Notes: generated by a model from the sequence alone, not told the origin. A stretch of DNA of 64,000 nucleotides from Setophaga petechia (GCA_024362935.1 JANCRA010000005.1:19852235-19916234), one strand, 5' to 3'; shown: positions 46,401 through 60,167, numbered from the stretch's first letter. Made by a program: numbers and translations.

Positions 46401-49400
46401 CAAACTGATTTCCCTGTAATATCAGTGGAGAAACTGGAGTTTTTTAGCTGCAGACAGAGCCAACACCTGCCACAGCACAGTTTTAAAGTTAAACACCTAA
46501 AGTGCAAGAACTAATCTTAAACCAAAACGAAATTCACAGCCTCAATCAAACAGAAAACTTCATTTAGCTCGTGTGAATCTCCAGCACTTCTGCCCTGCAG
46601 CCCTGGTGAAAGAGTTAAAGGACAGTAATCTGCCATTTTATGGAATATCTAAGAGATTTGCAGATGGTGGCTAGAAGCTACTGAGCTGAGCCAGGAGCAG
46701 ACACCTCCTTTTCCTGAAACCTCAATTCATGTTTATCCTTAGGCCAGCGTGCAGTTAGCAATTTAGAATTTTACTTGGGTACATGACTGGTATTTCTTAG
46801 GAACAGCCTGTGCACATGATTTCAGTTTAGTAACAAAGTTCTGGGTTTGTGCATGTGAAACTGCATCAAGACTAATGAATTCAAAGGCTAGAATTTGGCA
46901 TGTGGGGACCTGCCCTGGGTGGAAAGGGTGAGGTGGTGTACGTGATTTTGTTACTTTACTCACAGTATGACAGTGCAGTCTCTGTCCTCTGGCCACATGC
47001 CTGTACCCTTCTTGCACCTGAAAAGGAAGAATTCTCTCCTAGGAGGAGGCTGCAAACATTACTCTGCACTGACAAGATGACTGTGACCCTATCAAATAAT
47101 TATTCTCAGCCTTGGAGCTTTTGTCCAACAGGATCAAAAGTTGTATTTCATCCTTAGTAGTGCAAGTAGTGAGGTTTTACTCACTCTGAACAGTTTCCTT
47201 TGCTAGGTTCACAGTTAATCCATCTTAAAAGCTGCACTCCAGCATTGCTCAGCTTGCCCACAAGAGAACTTCAACAACCACAGAGGTCAGGCTCACCTTG
47301 GGCAACCAGGAAAGCCTATTCTGTCAACAAAACAACAACATTTTAATAACAATCCTCTTGTCTGAGAGCTCTTTGCTCTGCCAGCAAGTGGTTGCATGTT
47401 CCCATACTTTGTTAGGTGAGCTATGAAACCCCAACAGAAGCTGAAAACATTGGAAACATGAGTGAACTCATGCTGCTAAACCCATAGTCAACATAGGCTT
47501 GCTAGTTATGTAAGAAAAGCCTGCAGTGGATGATTATAGTATCAGCAAAAGCAACACAGAGCTATGAGCTTTGTGTTTGATGAGGGCACTGGAGGTAATG
47601 GGACTCACTGTGGGTTGACTTGTCTGGACCTTCTGATGTGCAGAAAGGCCATTATAGCACTGCCCAGGTCCTGCTTCCTGAACACATCTTCTCCCAGAGT
47701 TCATCTGCAAACATCCTCTGCTGGCAGCTTGCAAGAACAAACAGCTCGTTTCAGTGATCCTGCTCCTAAATGAATGATGGAGACAATTAGCCAATCTTCA
47801 GGAAAGCCCACTACGTTCTCAGCTGCCATAACAGAAATAGCTTCCAGTTCTTGGTACTGTACACAGATTGCAGACAGACACTTCAATAGCTAAGACTTCT
47901 CAGTGACCATTTTGCTGCCATCTCACTCTTATCTTTCAAGCAGATTCCCCTGAAATTCTGTTTAGTGAGTTTTCAAAATGGTCTTTAAAATCAAACTGAA
48001 GATTTTAAACCTCCCATCCAGGCATTTCAAAGTACCTATCCATTGCATGGGCTTGGAGCTGTGCACATACCATAAAGCAGTGCTTACACACATGAAAGAA
48101 AGAATCAGGGAACTCAAGTGCAACTTTTTTAAGAAACATCAGAACTTGTAAACAAAAATTGCATTTTTTGCAAACAGCAGCTCAGTATTAACTGAGTCAT
48201 CAGTCAATGATTATTAACTATGACACTAGAAGCTAGAACTGTAAGAAAATCTATGAATAACTATTCCACAATACTGCTTATGCCCTCAGGTAAATAAATA
48301 TGTCTTCACATGAATCAGGGAACAGAAAAAGTGTGGTCTCAGGCAGTGACACTGCTTTACTAAGGCTCAGAAGTCTGACAATAGGAGATGTTTTTGTAAA
48401 TACAAACAGTACTTGGGTAAATCCTTTAAGAGAGCAACTACAACTTCTAAAAAAAAGAAAGCAGCTAGAAGTATTTGTATTGCCAAATAACATGCCATGT
48501 ACTAGCAATTACTGAATTTGTGAATCAGTTACCTTTGTAAAGCTGCATTTTTATTTGAAACAGGTTTCTTACCTGTCTTACTAGTAATACCTCTTCTGAG
48601 AGAAGACAAAAAAAAAAAAAAAGCCCCACAACCCTAAACCACACTTGTCTGGGAAATAACTGTTTAATAATGAAAAGGAATTTACTGTTCCTAACCCAGT
48701 TCCTGACTGTTTTCATTCCAGACTACTAAGACTAACAAAAATAATGTACTTATGGATTGCATTGTGCTTCAGAATATTTTTAGCCTAAAAGTATGCATCA
48801 AAAAGGAATAGAAAGACTTGGAGGAATTCAGGGTAAAATATTGAGGACTGTGGGGAACTGAACCAAATATTTTTCAAACTCTCCTTGGAAGCTGCCATAT
48901 GTCACTCACATGCAGGTGTCCTCATGCATCCTTACCTGCAGATAGGCACTGCTGGAGCTCAGTATCGGCTGCTCCCCAGTGCCTCACCAATTTGCAGAAG
49001 GACTTGTGTCAGCCTTTACTCCTGTCTTGGCAATGCCCACTTGTCAGTCTATAAACTTCTGCCTCTGACAGCTCAACACCCTCCCTCAGTAAGTACATTT
49101 CTAGCTCCTGCTCCAAAGACTTGCTGCCTCGGTGGTTGCTGCCATAACCAGCATTACTGAGGTAATACTTCAAGATAAGGCCTGAAGGCCTCTCAGATTC
49201 TTGTCCACTTTATCATCTTCCTCCCCTTTTTCTTTCTTCATCTTACTCTACCTGTCATTTGTAGATTGGACCTTGTAATATGATTCAGACAGGCTACAAT
49301 AGGTTGCCAAAAACACAGAGAAATTTCTTGTGGTGTATAGGAAGAGATGGTGAAAGAGAGCTGTTAAAGGACAGAAGCCAGATGGTTGTCTTCTTACTAA

Positions 49401-52400
49401 TCACTGCATTTGGCACTCTGCTTCACTACTCCATGGAGCAGAGGGGTCCTACTATCACCTCTTGCAGGTGATTCCTCATTTACCATCCTTGTACAAGGAG
49501 TGCCCATGCATTTTCAACTGCTTCTCCTTGGAACTCCCAACAGAGAAGTTGCCACTCACATCCAGTGCCTGGCATGCTCTGCACACTCTGGTCACCCACT
49601 ACCCATCCAGCCCCAGCCTGTGCTCACCTCAGAGCCCTTCAGCTTCTGTGGAAGACGTGGGCTGGCCTGCGAGAGGATCCGAAGTCAGTGGGTGGGAGAG
49701 AGGCACTGCCCACGCCTGCCACCTGAGACACCACAGGGTGTCACTGTGACGGCTCAGCCGCGCTTCTCTAGGTCAGGTCAGCCTCTGGAAGCAGCTTGCT
49801 CCGCCCACACCGTTATGCGTGCTGGAGGAGAGGCACCACACTCCCTTCAAGGAGAGCTCTTCAAAAGTATTAAATGAAAATTGCTGTTATTGGGGTTGAA
49901 CTTCAATAACTTTTACAAATGATTGTGATGAGCAAAGCTCATGAGCACAGTGCAGCTCCAAGTGCAAAGTCTTTGCTTCTAGCCCCATATGCTGTGCGAG
50001 CAGAATATTGGCTGTTCAAACAGAAGATGCACTTCACTAGGGAAAGCTGCTTGATGAGTCCTGTACATATCTCCTTATAAGGACTAGAAATGTGCTTTCT
50101 GAAAGAAATACAGTATTTAAATTGATTAGGCAAATAATAAATAATGCCCCCAGCCTCCTGTCAGCAGCAGTCTGAGAGCTGGGCATACGGCGCCTTTCCA
50201 GACCAAATGGTGGCCAATGAAGCGGAGCTGGTGATTATTATTTCACCCACCTTTAGCAGAAAATCAAACATCTGTTTAATCCTGACAGTGGGACTCCCCA
50301 GCAGTTAGGCTAAGATGGTTCAGAAGGAATATAATTGTTAAGGCAGCAGAAAGCAGTGATAAGACATCAATTTTTTTAAGACTCCAGTCTCTGACACTTT
50401 GAGAGTCATGGGATTTCTCATGGTTGTAGACAGTCAGGACCTCTGTTTCACAGCTCAGTGAGGAAGAAAAAGGGCATCTTTTCAGCAGAAGTCAGTGGCT
50501 GTGGCTCTGGACTGCTCACAAGTGGAGCAGCTGTACTTGCTGCCGCTCTCAGTGCTGGTTACCAAGGGTGTTTTCTCAATCCTGTTCAACCACAAGGCAG
50601 CGTGAAGAGCTTGAACACTTGGACTGTCACTGTGAAAAACCAGCAAGAGCAGACAAGCCATTCTGTGCAATATATAAGCAGAGTAAGGTATTTTTGGGGT
50701 GCAGAACAACTTCTAAAACGATGTGTTCCCCTGGAAAATGAAACCCAGTATTACTCACTATGAGTAAGTAGCCAGAGGGCTGACTGAATAGCCTAGCTAG
50801 GCAATGATGAACAGGAAGTAGAGCTGCAGATCACACCTTATGGAACAGCAAACAGGGCACTAAGTAGTCAAAAGAGACAGTCTCCAAAAGAGAGAGGGGT
50901 ATTTAAGAGGGTGACATAGTCAGAGGGGTCCAGTGAAACTGAGCAAAGGGAAATTGAGACCAAATGTTCGTAACAATTCCTATGTCTTAGATTAATTTGC
51001 ATAGCAGTCTTAGCAGGGAAGCGTTCAAATCCCCTTCCAGAAAAGGACAAAACAAAGTCTTGGGTTCAGCAACCCAAAGGATAAGTCTGTGCTGAATTAC
51101 TGGACTATGATGAAAAACATTTGTTGTTTTTGTGGGATTCTTCTCACTCTATCCTCTTCCTATCCAGCAGAGCTTACTCAGAGACACTGTAGTGCTCCTC
51201 TTTGAACTCGTTTGGCTCAGTGGGTGGACAGGCATTTGGTTAGTGGTGGTCACCTTGGAGGGAGGAGGGTTTGAAGAATCTTTACAGGCAGTCACTGAGA
51301 ACAGATTCCAGCTGGCTGCAAGCACTCCCACTAGGATGTGATGCACAGCAAAGCCTCATGCTCCTGAGCACCCCTGTCAGCCAGTAAACACAAGCACCCT
51401 GGCATGCATGGCAGCACTGAAACGAACAGGCATAGTCATTGTTGTGCTACCCCTCAGGAAACAGCTGATTTTGCTGCAGTTTGAAACAACAGATGTGGCT
51501 TAAACCCTCAAAAAAATTGGTATCCATTTGAGGCATAATTAAAAGGAGCCTGAATCCAACCAAAGACAAAACTGAAAAGCAAAAATGGAACTTAGTAACC
51601 TGACTTTGCCTATTGCACACTTCTTTACTGGCTTTGATTAGCTAAAAAAAAAAAAAGGTCGACCCCTGCAGCTGCAGGTAGCTGTTGTCCTTTCCTCAGA
51701 AATACAATCAGCTATTGGCACAGAGTTGAAACAGAGGCTGCTGTTCTGGTTATGGGCTCAGAGCTAGATAAGTTGGGCAAGACCATTACCATCTTCCACC
51801 CAGACCTGCAGCAGTGCACCCACCACAAATTGTCACCAGAAGTTCCTATGCAAGCTTCACATTTCTGCATGAGTTGGAGCATATTACTGAGAAGGAATTC
51901 AAACTTCAGTTAATAGAGGTGCCTTATACACCTACAACTATTAAAACTCTTACTGTATTTTGTTTCCCTCACTGGAAAGGGTGAACTTTTGTTCCCCATT
52001 ATGGTCTTTGTAAAATTGTGTGCATTTTTTTCAAGGGTACACTGCACAGAGATTGCCTTGCTTGACTGTTGGCTACATGTTCACAGGTGTCTTTGCTTTC
52101 AGTTACTGATGCTATCAAGAAAGCAGCATCTTTTAAAAGGCTTCCAACTGAATTTTAGCTCCAGGCCATATACTTTCTCTCTGCAGGGTAGCTTTTACCA
52201 TCTTATCTCACTGGAACAAGAAGGCTTTAAAACTAGGAAAAAATGAATGAGGAAATCAGTGATACCAATTATACACCAAATGAAGATAAGTCCCTCTGTC
52301 TCATTAGCACTGTTTAATTATGCTTGGATTTAAATTCTAAATATAGTTCATACAAATTCACAAGGGCAAGTGTTTGCTTCCCCTGTTGTAATCCTCTTCA

Positions 52401-54700
52401 CATCTAATACTCCTCTCTCCTATGAGATCAACAGTTTTAAGGACCTGTCCGCTTGAGTCATAAATAGAAAAGATGCTGACACTTCATCCCTTACAAGTGA
52501 GAAATGTTGGTTAAGCAATGGCTTATGTTTTATATTTGCACTGCTGTGAGAGCCCAGAGGTCTCAAGTGACTTCTCAACTTCCTGTGCTGGGTCTGTGTG
52601 TACAGGTGGAGTGCCTGCTATGGGTTTCTATACTCCTAACAAAGCAGAGGCTGCATATTTTCCATATGCTTCTTGTTGTGACCTATCATGATGTTCATTA
52701 TAAACTCTCATCAGGCTGAACAAAGGCACCAGACCAGGTGTCAGGAACATTTAAACTTTCATTGTACAGTTGCCATAACTGTAGCAACCAGACCACTGTT
52801 CAGACTAAAAAGGTATTGGTTAACAAACCCTTAATTCTTGCAATAGGCTTCCACAAAGCTGTTGGCTACACAAGCCCTTCATTTTGTACCCTTCAATAAA
52901 TTCTCAACTCCCACAGCAAACTCATCAAAGGTGCTGACACACAAGCCACAACACAGCTCCAGAAGCTTCCCACTCCCACAATAAACTACAGTAATCTGTG
53001 ACTTCTACCCAGGGGCTCAGCTGAGAAAGAGTGGAGATCCACTACCCTACTCCCTGAAGAAAACGCCCCCAGAGACAAATCTCTGCTCACTGAGAAGGAG
53101 CCTATTCTTAGTCCATGTGCAGAGTAACTGTTCAAAATGCCAATGAGGATGTCCTCTGCTTGAGAAAGGTGGGGTTTAAACAAGCACTTCTGCACCAGCT
53201 ATTCTGAAAGGAAGGAATGGGGCAGGGAGGAAAGATGCAAACACCTGTTTTCCTTCTAGGTCTGCTTAAAAACTCGGTTAAGAAGCTGCATCTAAAGAGA
53301 CAAAGATTTGAAAATATCATCAGCATTTCTAAACGCACAGAGTGCAAACATGCTCTCTACCATGACCTTAGTATTTCCTAATCCTTTATCAGTGGTTTTG
53401 TTTGACTCAGAAATACTATTAATTAATCAAACCACATATAAAAACTATTGAGTGAGAATTTTACTGCCCTCAAAACTAAAGTTTATTGCACTTATGAATG
53501 CATTTTACACTTGCATCCTCAACTGGTATGTATCCGCCAAGAACAGATGTCATTGCTTAGTCACAGAGTGCAAAGCCATTTGATGCTCAATGTCACCTCA
53601 GATTTTGTGTCCAAAGGATAATGAACATAGATGCAGTATTAGATTTGAGCTTCAGATGCTTGAATTCATGCAGCATGTAGAGGAACTACACTTTAGTAAC
53701 GCTGGGATGTGGAATAATTGGAACACCAGGTTCTTCCTGCATTAAGTCAAGGAATGCTTAAAAATGATGGTGGGTTTTCATAACTCCTACCCCCTGGAGA
53801 CAATCAGGCAGAAATGGCACTGAGGGCTTATATGCTGGTAAGCACCTAAATCGCTGTGGTAGCTATTGTGATTGTTGTTGTTTCTTGGAAATTTTGGTTG
53901 GACTCTCATGCCTGGAGAAGGAAATCATCTGTGCATCTCTGGTAAGATGTCCACACACTGAAAATTTGAGACTACTGGTAGGACAGCCAGCCAAGTGCCC
54001 CTGTAGGAGAGGTGCTCCTCATGAGGGAGAGCCAGCGAGCAGAGCCCAGCTTGGGAGCAGGCCTGGCTCTGGGGAAACCCTTCTCCTGCAGGGCCTGGGG
54101 AGCACAGCCTGATGTGAAAGGGAAGGCCTGTCCTGAAGCAAGCAAAGATGCTGCTATTTCCACAAGTGTCCCCCGCTGCTCCCCACGGCCCCAGCGCTCA
54201 CTCCCACTTCCCAGTGCCTGCTTCATGGGCTGCCTGCAGCCTGGACCAGCTCTGGGCCTGAGTGAGGGGTAACCCAGCCAAAAAACAGAGCTGCCTTTGC
54301 CCTGAGATACAGAGAAAAAAACACCAATCTTTACAGTTTTCACCATTAGAGCCATGTCTTGTTGAATGTACTACCTACATATTATGATTTTCATTTTACC
54401 AATATATGAAAGTATTAATTTAAGTGGGAAAAGATGAGGATCATGAAAAACACAGGAATCCTGACAGATGATAAAAGATGACACAGAAGTTATTCTTCTA
54501 ATTTTATGTGTAAAGGTTTTGTCAACTGGGTGATGGGACAGTAACCTTTAGGATATGGTAATTTTTTAGATTGGAATTCGTTTGGGCTCAGTAATAAAAC
54601 TAACCTGACAGCTCTAAGAAGACAATTTATGGGATCAGCTCAGCTCCTGATACATTCTTATGTAACCCTAGAAGCAGCATGAGGATTTTTTATGGTATCA
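43486..54700. other. Region between convergent GORASP2 and TLK1, first part; no gene seen
   Basis: This 11 kb stretch has no supported gene. Open frames such as 49410-49877 (155 codons) lack family motifs. A CpG-bearing patch at about 45560-45720 contains a CTCF-type motif, a C8 run and a short CAG run. A-runs lie at 48608-48622 and near 51643-51655. A single CCAAT box occurs at about 50215-50219. Confidence 0.6.
45627..45640 (+). promoter_or_regulatory. CTCF-type motif between GORASP2 and TLK1
   Basis: CCACCAGATGGCGT matches CCRSYAGRKGGCRS at 13 of 14 positions. It sits in a small CpG-bearing patch within AT-rich DNA. Confidence 0.5.
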
Positions 54701-54727
54701 TATAAATGTATATGAATTGACACTTAA

Positions 54728-54989
54728 CCAATGGAACAGATGCTCCAAATAACCACTATGGGCAAGTGCAGTTTGCCAACCAATGGGTTACTTACTTGTC
54801 TTTGCAATAGAAGGGCACGCAGGGAAGGTACTGCAGTGCTCCAATCAGCAAGGAGAGCTCAGCCAGCAGCCAATGAGCCACAGCTGCAAGCCTGAAACAA
54901 ACAATTTGTGTGGTAGTTAGGGTGAAGGAAGTTGTACATTATGCAAATATACAAAGCTGTGCAACAGCTCTTCATGTGGCTTTTTATAG
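54728..54989 (+). promoter_or_regulatory. CCAAT cluster with octamer and TATA-like box, candidate orphan promoter
   Basis: Four CCAAT pentamers, all on the plus strand, lie at 54728, 54780, 54841 and 54870. ATGCAAAT (octamer) follows at 54941-54948 and TTTTATAG at 54982-54989. The order and spacing resemble a core promoter pointing right. No recognised exon follows. An unrecognised LTR is an alternative source. Confidence 0.35.
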
Positions 54990-57479
54990 GGACAAATCTA
55001 GGGGAATGCGAGAAGCTGCACCATCTCCTAGGTCAGCCCCGTGTACATGGCTGTTCGGCAAGTCCTGTTCCTCTGCCATGCTCAGCCCAAGGGCAGAGGA
55101 GGTAGATGTCAGAATTCTGGGAGCATGGGGCATGTTCTGCTTCTCTGAGTCCTTTAAATCTTTGCTAGTTCTATCAGTTTTAGTGGAAACTGCTGTTCTA
55201 CCAATGAAGGCAAGTGAAGATCTACTGATCTGCTCGCAAATGCAGAGAGGAAAGCAGCTCTTGGTGCTCTTTCCCTCAAAGCTTTTGACAATGCTAACAG
55301 ACAATCAGCTCCCTTTTCCAGCTTTCTTTCCAGGCCTGCTAAACCCATGAGTGTCCCAACAAGTTTAGACACAAAACACAAGCAACCATCTCTCCTGTCT
55401 TTACCTTGCATTTTGACAACTCTTGGATCTCTCAACATCAACTACAAACTATCATAGCTCTCTATTAGTGAACAACATTTAGAAGAAGCTGGTTTGAACA
55501 TGTCTTCTGTCCTGAACTATAAATATTTCAGTATTCCAACATCAAAAATATTCTGTTGACAGTGTAAGGTGCTGTCAGGCCCTTCCTAGGCACTGAAACG
55601 CTGCATAGTGCTTATGCCTCTTTGAGCTGTGGCTGCTCCCAGACCTTACTGAAGACAGTAACTCTGCTAAGGATTCTCCTTCCAGTTTTGGAGAAGGGAG
55701 TAATTGCACAACGCCCCTGGACATCAATACTACAAATAACAGGAAGCCACAACCCCAGGCCACCTGCAAAATGATTCAAACTTTGCATATGGGTAAACAG
55801 GTTTCCTAAGAGTAACAGCAGACACAAGGGTGATGTCCAGGACTGCTTGGTTTTTACACTGTAAGTACAACTGCAAAACTACAGAAACAGGAATGGGCCA
55901 GGGGCCTGGGGCTGAAGCCATGGCATTCTCTTCCCAGGAAACTCTTGTTCCATTGGTCTGCAGAGCTGTGCTCTGCTCAGTACCGTGGCAGAGCTTTCAT
56001 ACAAGAGCAAGAAAACATTTCACTTTGCTGGCTGACCTGCAGGTCTGCCTGTCTTCTGAGGACACAGCAAATGTGGCTTTGATCTCCTCCAGTGTTTAGA
56101 GAGAAAGTCCCTGGGTGTGTTTGAATGGTGCAGAGAAAAAGATTTCTACAAGGGGATTCTAAAATTTAAACATCCTCTAATTTCTTAATGATACCCAATT
56201 AGCTCTCGAGACACTAAATACAAAATGAGATTTCTAGGGAAAGCATTCTTCCTTGATTTACACACAGAATTTTACTGGCTTGGGAAATCTAGCACAGTGA
56301 AAAGATTGCAAGGTGACTCTATTTCTTCCAGCAAAAAAGAAAAATCAAATTTCTCCAACAGTAAGTTTCTCAAACATTCTGTTAGGAGCTGAATATCTGA
56401 AATTATTCTGCAAGAACCTCACTTATTCAGAGGACAATAATATTAATTTCAAAAGATACACATGAAGTTCAAAATTAAACTTTCTATACATGGTAACTGT
56501 ATAGAAAACAAAGCTCATGTACTATACATGGCAGGAAACTGGTTTTTGTGCCATAGTGCCCAGGACTGGAAATAATAGGCTTTAGGAGCAGTAAAAAGAC
56601 AGGATGCTAGGGGAAACTACAATAGATCACTTGGATAAGTAATTGCAGCCATCACTGAGAGGCATCTTTAAGAATAAGGTAGACAAATTTGTCAGGATAT
56701 GAGTAAACTTGAGCCAAACTTAGGTATTCAAAGAGGTTGAGGAGTTTTTCAGAGATCTTTTCCTAGGAAGCTTTAAGGACTGAGTAAAACCTGCTTAGTT
56801 TGTTAAAGGGATGCTTAGAAACACACTGGCCTCAGGCGGCAGGTACGTAATGCCAGACAGACCCCCAGGATGGTGACTTGGGGAGCTTTGTTTATCTCAC
56901 TGGACTCCTTTCACCAATCTGTGATCACAAAGACATGAGCTTTCTGGATCATTCATTATTTCTCTGAAAAATATGCAGTCTTACCTTTCCTACAAAGGCA
57001 ACACAATCCTCAGCTCTACAGTCCATGGCTGCCTGGAGGAATGGTCCGGGCCTCAGGAAGGGTATTTACCCCCTAGAGCCCACGGCAGGCTCACGCTGGG
57101 CCCCGGCCGTGCCCTGGTCCCTGTGCTGTGGGGGCAGATGGACACGCTGGGCTGGCTGGCTCACCGAGCGCGGCTGGGCAGGCCCTGCTGCCCGGCACCC
57201 CTCAGCTACCAAACCAGAGCCCTCACTCTGGCTGTAGCTGATACAGAGAAAAGAGAGTTTTAAAAAATGCAATAGCAATTGTGAGAATCAAGTATTTAAG
57301 GCATTGATATAAGGACACTCTCTAACCACACCGGCTCCAAATTTTGAGGCTCCCCTGTCCTGATACACTGCCCAGGTCCCTACCCCACCAGGCCAGGTTC
57401 TCCAGTCTCCCTTCCCAACGCAATATCCCACTTCTGGAGAAGAGCACCAAATTCTCAGCGCTCTTTGAAGAATAATAAA
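54990..57479. other. Region upstream of TLK1 3' end, no gene seen
   Basis: Mixed-composition DNA. The open frame at 54910-55350 follows the candidate promoter but resembles no family I know. A GC-richer stretch with several CpGs lies at 57040-57200. Confidence 0.55.
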
Positions 57480-58020
57480 AGACCAAAAGACACTTCTCGC
57501 CTTGTGGCCATCTCCAATCACTTGCCGAACCGCTCCTCCCACACAACATGGCTGCGGAGGCGGTGCTGCACCCGCCCGGCGGAGGCCCCGCGGGCCGCAG
57601 TTCCTCTGCCCCACAGCAGCAGCTCCAGCCCCAGCCCCAGCCCCAGCCCCAGCCTCCAGCTCCAGCTCCATTCCCAGCCCCAGCCGGAATTCAGGGCACG
57701 GCTGAAGCAGCAACACTGCTGGGGACCTGCATCCCCTCCCCAGGCTGGATGTGCCGTGTCCTGGTGCCCTGCCTGGCCGGGCTGGTGGCCCCGCCTCAGA
57801 CCTGTGGTTTTCCTACAATCCGGAAGACATCAAAGCTGGAGCAGGAATACGGAGGATGCTTTAAATTCCAAAATGTGCTTTCCTTTTCGGGGTCGCTGAT
57901 TTTAAAGCACGCAGGTGTTTTAAAACCTGCTCAGACTGCCACGCGTGGGGCAGCGGCGGGGAGCTCCCCGGGCCGCGCTGTTCCGGTGCCTGCACTGCCA
58001 CCATGCATTTCCCGACTTCC
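57480..58020 (+). promoter_or_regulatory. Orphan CpG-rich patch with CCAAT box and YY1-like ATG element
   Basis: A CCAAT box at 57514-57518 is followed 30 bases later by AACATGGCTGCGG (57545-57557). This resembles the YY1 element found over start codons of CpG-island genes. CpG-rich sequence continues to about 58020, with a CCAGCC-type repeat inside. It lies about 0.6 kb beyond the predicted TLK1 mRNA end, and a transcript from it would run antisense to TLK1. Confidence 0.4.
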
Positions 58021-58168
58021 CGCGAGCGTCAAAAGCACTTTCCAAAAAGTCAAAATATTGACCAGCCTTCACAAAATAAAAACACAATTTCCACTATCCA
58101 ACGTATTTTCATGTGGTAAAACCATCAATTCTATTTCAGTTACCAACATGCAGAATAAGAAGGAATGA
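57548..58168 (+). other. Unrecognised 206-codon open frame under the orphan CpG patch
   Basis: The ATG has a strong context (A at -3, G at +4) and the product begins MAAEAVLHPPGGGPAG, followed by a Gln/Pro-rich stretch coded by a CCAGCC repeat, then a basic C-terminal part. The start resembles a housekeeping first exon. I know no homologue, see no good donor site inside it, and much of the length may reflect GC-rich composition. It may be noncoding RNA or nothing. Confidence 0.15.
57613..57685. repeat. CCAGCC/CAGCTC short tandem repeat
   Basis: Hexamer-like units of CAGCCC and CAGCTC recur with interruptions inside the CpG-rich patch. In the plus-strand frame they encode alternating Gln-Pro. 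Confidence 0.8.
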
Positions 58169-58589
58169 AATCTAATGGGAACTTACAGCTATAGCACATT
58201 TTCCTTGAACTCTGCACTCAGACTTGTGCTGTAGAGAGTGGAAAGGATGGAGTCCCAGTATTGTGTTTGAGTCTAATTTAATTTTCTAATAATTCTATGA
58301 GCTAATGTTATCCCACAGCTCAATATTTTAAAAAGAACCACTGAAATACTTACAAGTTGTTACTGTGCAGTCCATTCAATCAAATGAAGTTTTGGTTACC
58401 TCATCATGACAGATGTTTTAAGTTTCATGAATCTTCCACTTTCACCTCCAATCCTACTTAAATTAATTATTGTATTATTGGCCTTTTGTTTGTAATTAAG
58501 AAAAGTTTGCTTTAAATATTTTTGTGCTCACTGATACGGTTATGTGACTTACCCTATGCTGAAATGTAAAAGCACACAATGAAAACCTT

Positions 58590-60167
58590 GAAATTTCAAC
58601 TGCCTGTTGTTTATTACTGTTTTGGCTACATTCTCTACAATTTCAGCAGCATTTTAAAGAGACAGTTAACATTTCTTTATATACAATGAAAACAAAATGG
58701 CTTGCAACATCAGAAACAAGAGCAACAGTTTAACTGTACAATACTAAATGAAAACCTGTGGTAATACAGCCTCCTCTTTCTGCAACATGGACAAAATTAC
58801 ATATAGGTATTCAGCATCAAGAATGGGATAGTAAAAAGAATAGTGAACAGGAGAGAGATACACTGTTCTGAAAAATAAGTTTCTACCATACAAGGCAGTT
58901 AGAAAATGTTTCACATTTTAAAATATCTGTACAAGCCACAAGAAACATTTCCTTGTTGATAGGAACTTCCAGAAATAGAGAATAACCATGAGCAACTTCT
59001 ACACCTATTATTGATGCGCTCTGCAGGAGGAGAACGCAGTGAACGGGCTGAAGGAACTGTACTGTAAATTGCCAACACAGATCTGCTGTACATGCCTTGA
59101 TTGAGAACGATTGCCTCTGCTCCATCTCTCGTACAGTTGACTCGCACCTGAAGGAGGTCATTTGACTCTTGTAAAAGTAAAAGCAACGTCATTTAGCAGC
59201 AATTAAAAGCGCCTTGAGGGAGACTTAAAAAAAATACAATATCCAATTAGAAAAAGCCATACTTTAAACATTTGTACAGGAATAAGTTGCTGAAATTTAA
59301 CTGAAAATGTGACATCTGTACAACAATTTACAGTAGAGCTAGAAGGGAATTTATCATTATTCCTGCATAGAACATTATACATGACCTGTTTGCATTTGGT
59401 TTCATACTGTTGCTTGCTTTTATTAGAAGCCTGGAAGGTTTCACAAGTTTCAATACCACAGCAAGTATAGCATTTTAAAAAAACCGAATGGATTTCAAAA
59501 TTAGCAATCTATTTGAGAAGTAAGTACCAGGAATTCCATATCACCCTTCCAATCTAAATCCAGTGGAACACCACCAAATTTTTGGAGGTACAAGCCTGAG
59601 TAGCCAAATAAAATACTCCAATTTTATTTGAGAAATCTGATGCTGAACATTATCTTTCACCATCTCACATGTCTTACTTTGGTTTTGAAAGATCAATGTC
59701 TTGGAAAGATGGCAGTTCATTTACTTCATAACCAGGCACAAAATTTTCCTGTGTTTTCAAATTTGCTCACTACCCTTTTAAATTTAAATAATGAAAAACT
59801 ACCCTTCATGTTAGAACTTTCCAGTATCCACCAAATGTAGTTTAAAGTATTAAAAAGATTATTTACAATGTTCCCCAGAAAAAAACTAAAAACCTTTTCT
59901 TCAGTCTTAAACACAGTATACCTGTTAGTTTGTAACAGGAAGTGTCATCCTTCATCCTTCAATGTTAACGGTGTTTCTCAGAAGGGCACATTTATTCACA
60001 GTCCATGATCCACTCCAATCATACAAATGACACTATGTAGGAGGACTTCAGTCTGAAAACACAGTTATCAAACTTGTCCTGTGTAAAAACACTCAAATGC
60101 TTTCAAGCTCAAGTCTGCATCTGAAAACTAAACAAAGGTATCATCCCATTCCTCAGCTGGAGAAATT
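58590..60167 (-). other. TLK1: TLK1 3' untranslated region (approximate end)
   Basis: This is AT-rich sequence downstream of the TLK1 stop codon, read on the minus strand. AATAAA signals (TTTATT on the plus strand) occur at 58610-58615 and, more proximally, near 59418, 59622 and 59987. The most distal gives a UTR of about 1.6 kb. Several paired AT-rich blocks but no open frame of interest are seen. Confidence 0.6.
58610..58615 (-). terminator. TLK1: Candidate distal TLK1 poly(A) signal
   Basis: AATAAA on the minus strand. Three other AATAAA hexamers lie closer to the stop codon, so alternative ends are possible. Confidence 0.45.

Noticed and set aside
49410..49877. 155-codon plus-strand open frame in a moderately GC-rich stretch
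   Set aside because: No homology that I recognise, overlapping frames of similar length, no splice context.
54941..55350. Histone H2B gene suggested by CCAAT plus octamer plus TATA-like motifs
   Set aside because: The open frame that follows (54910-55350) has no histone-fold sequence, and no histone stem-loop is present downstream.
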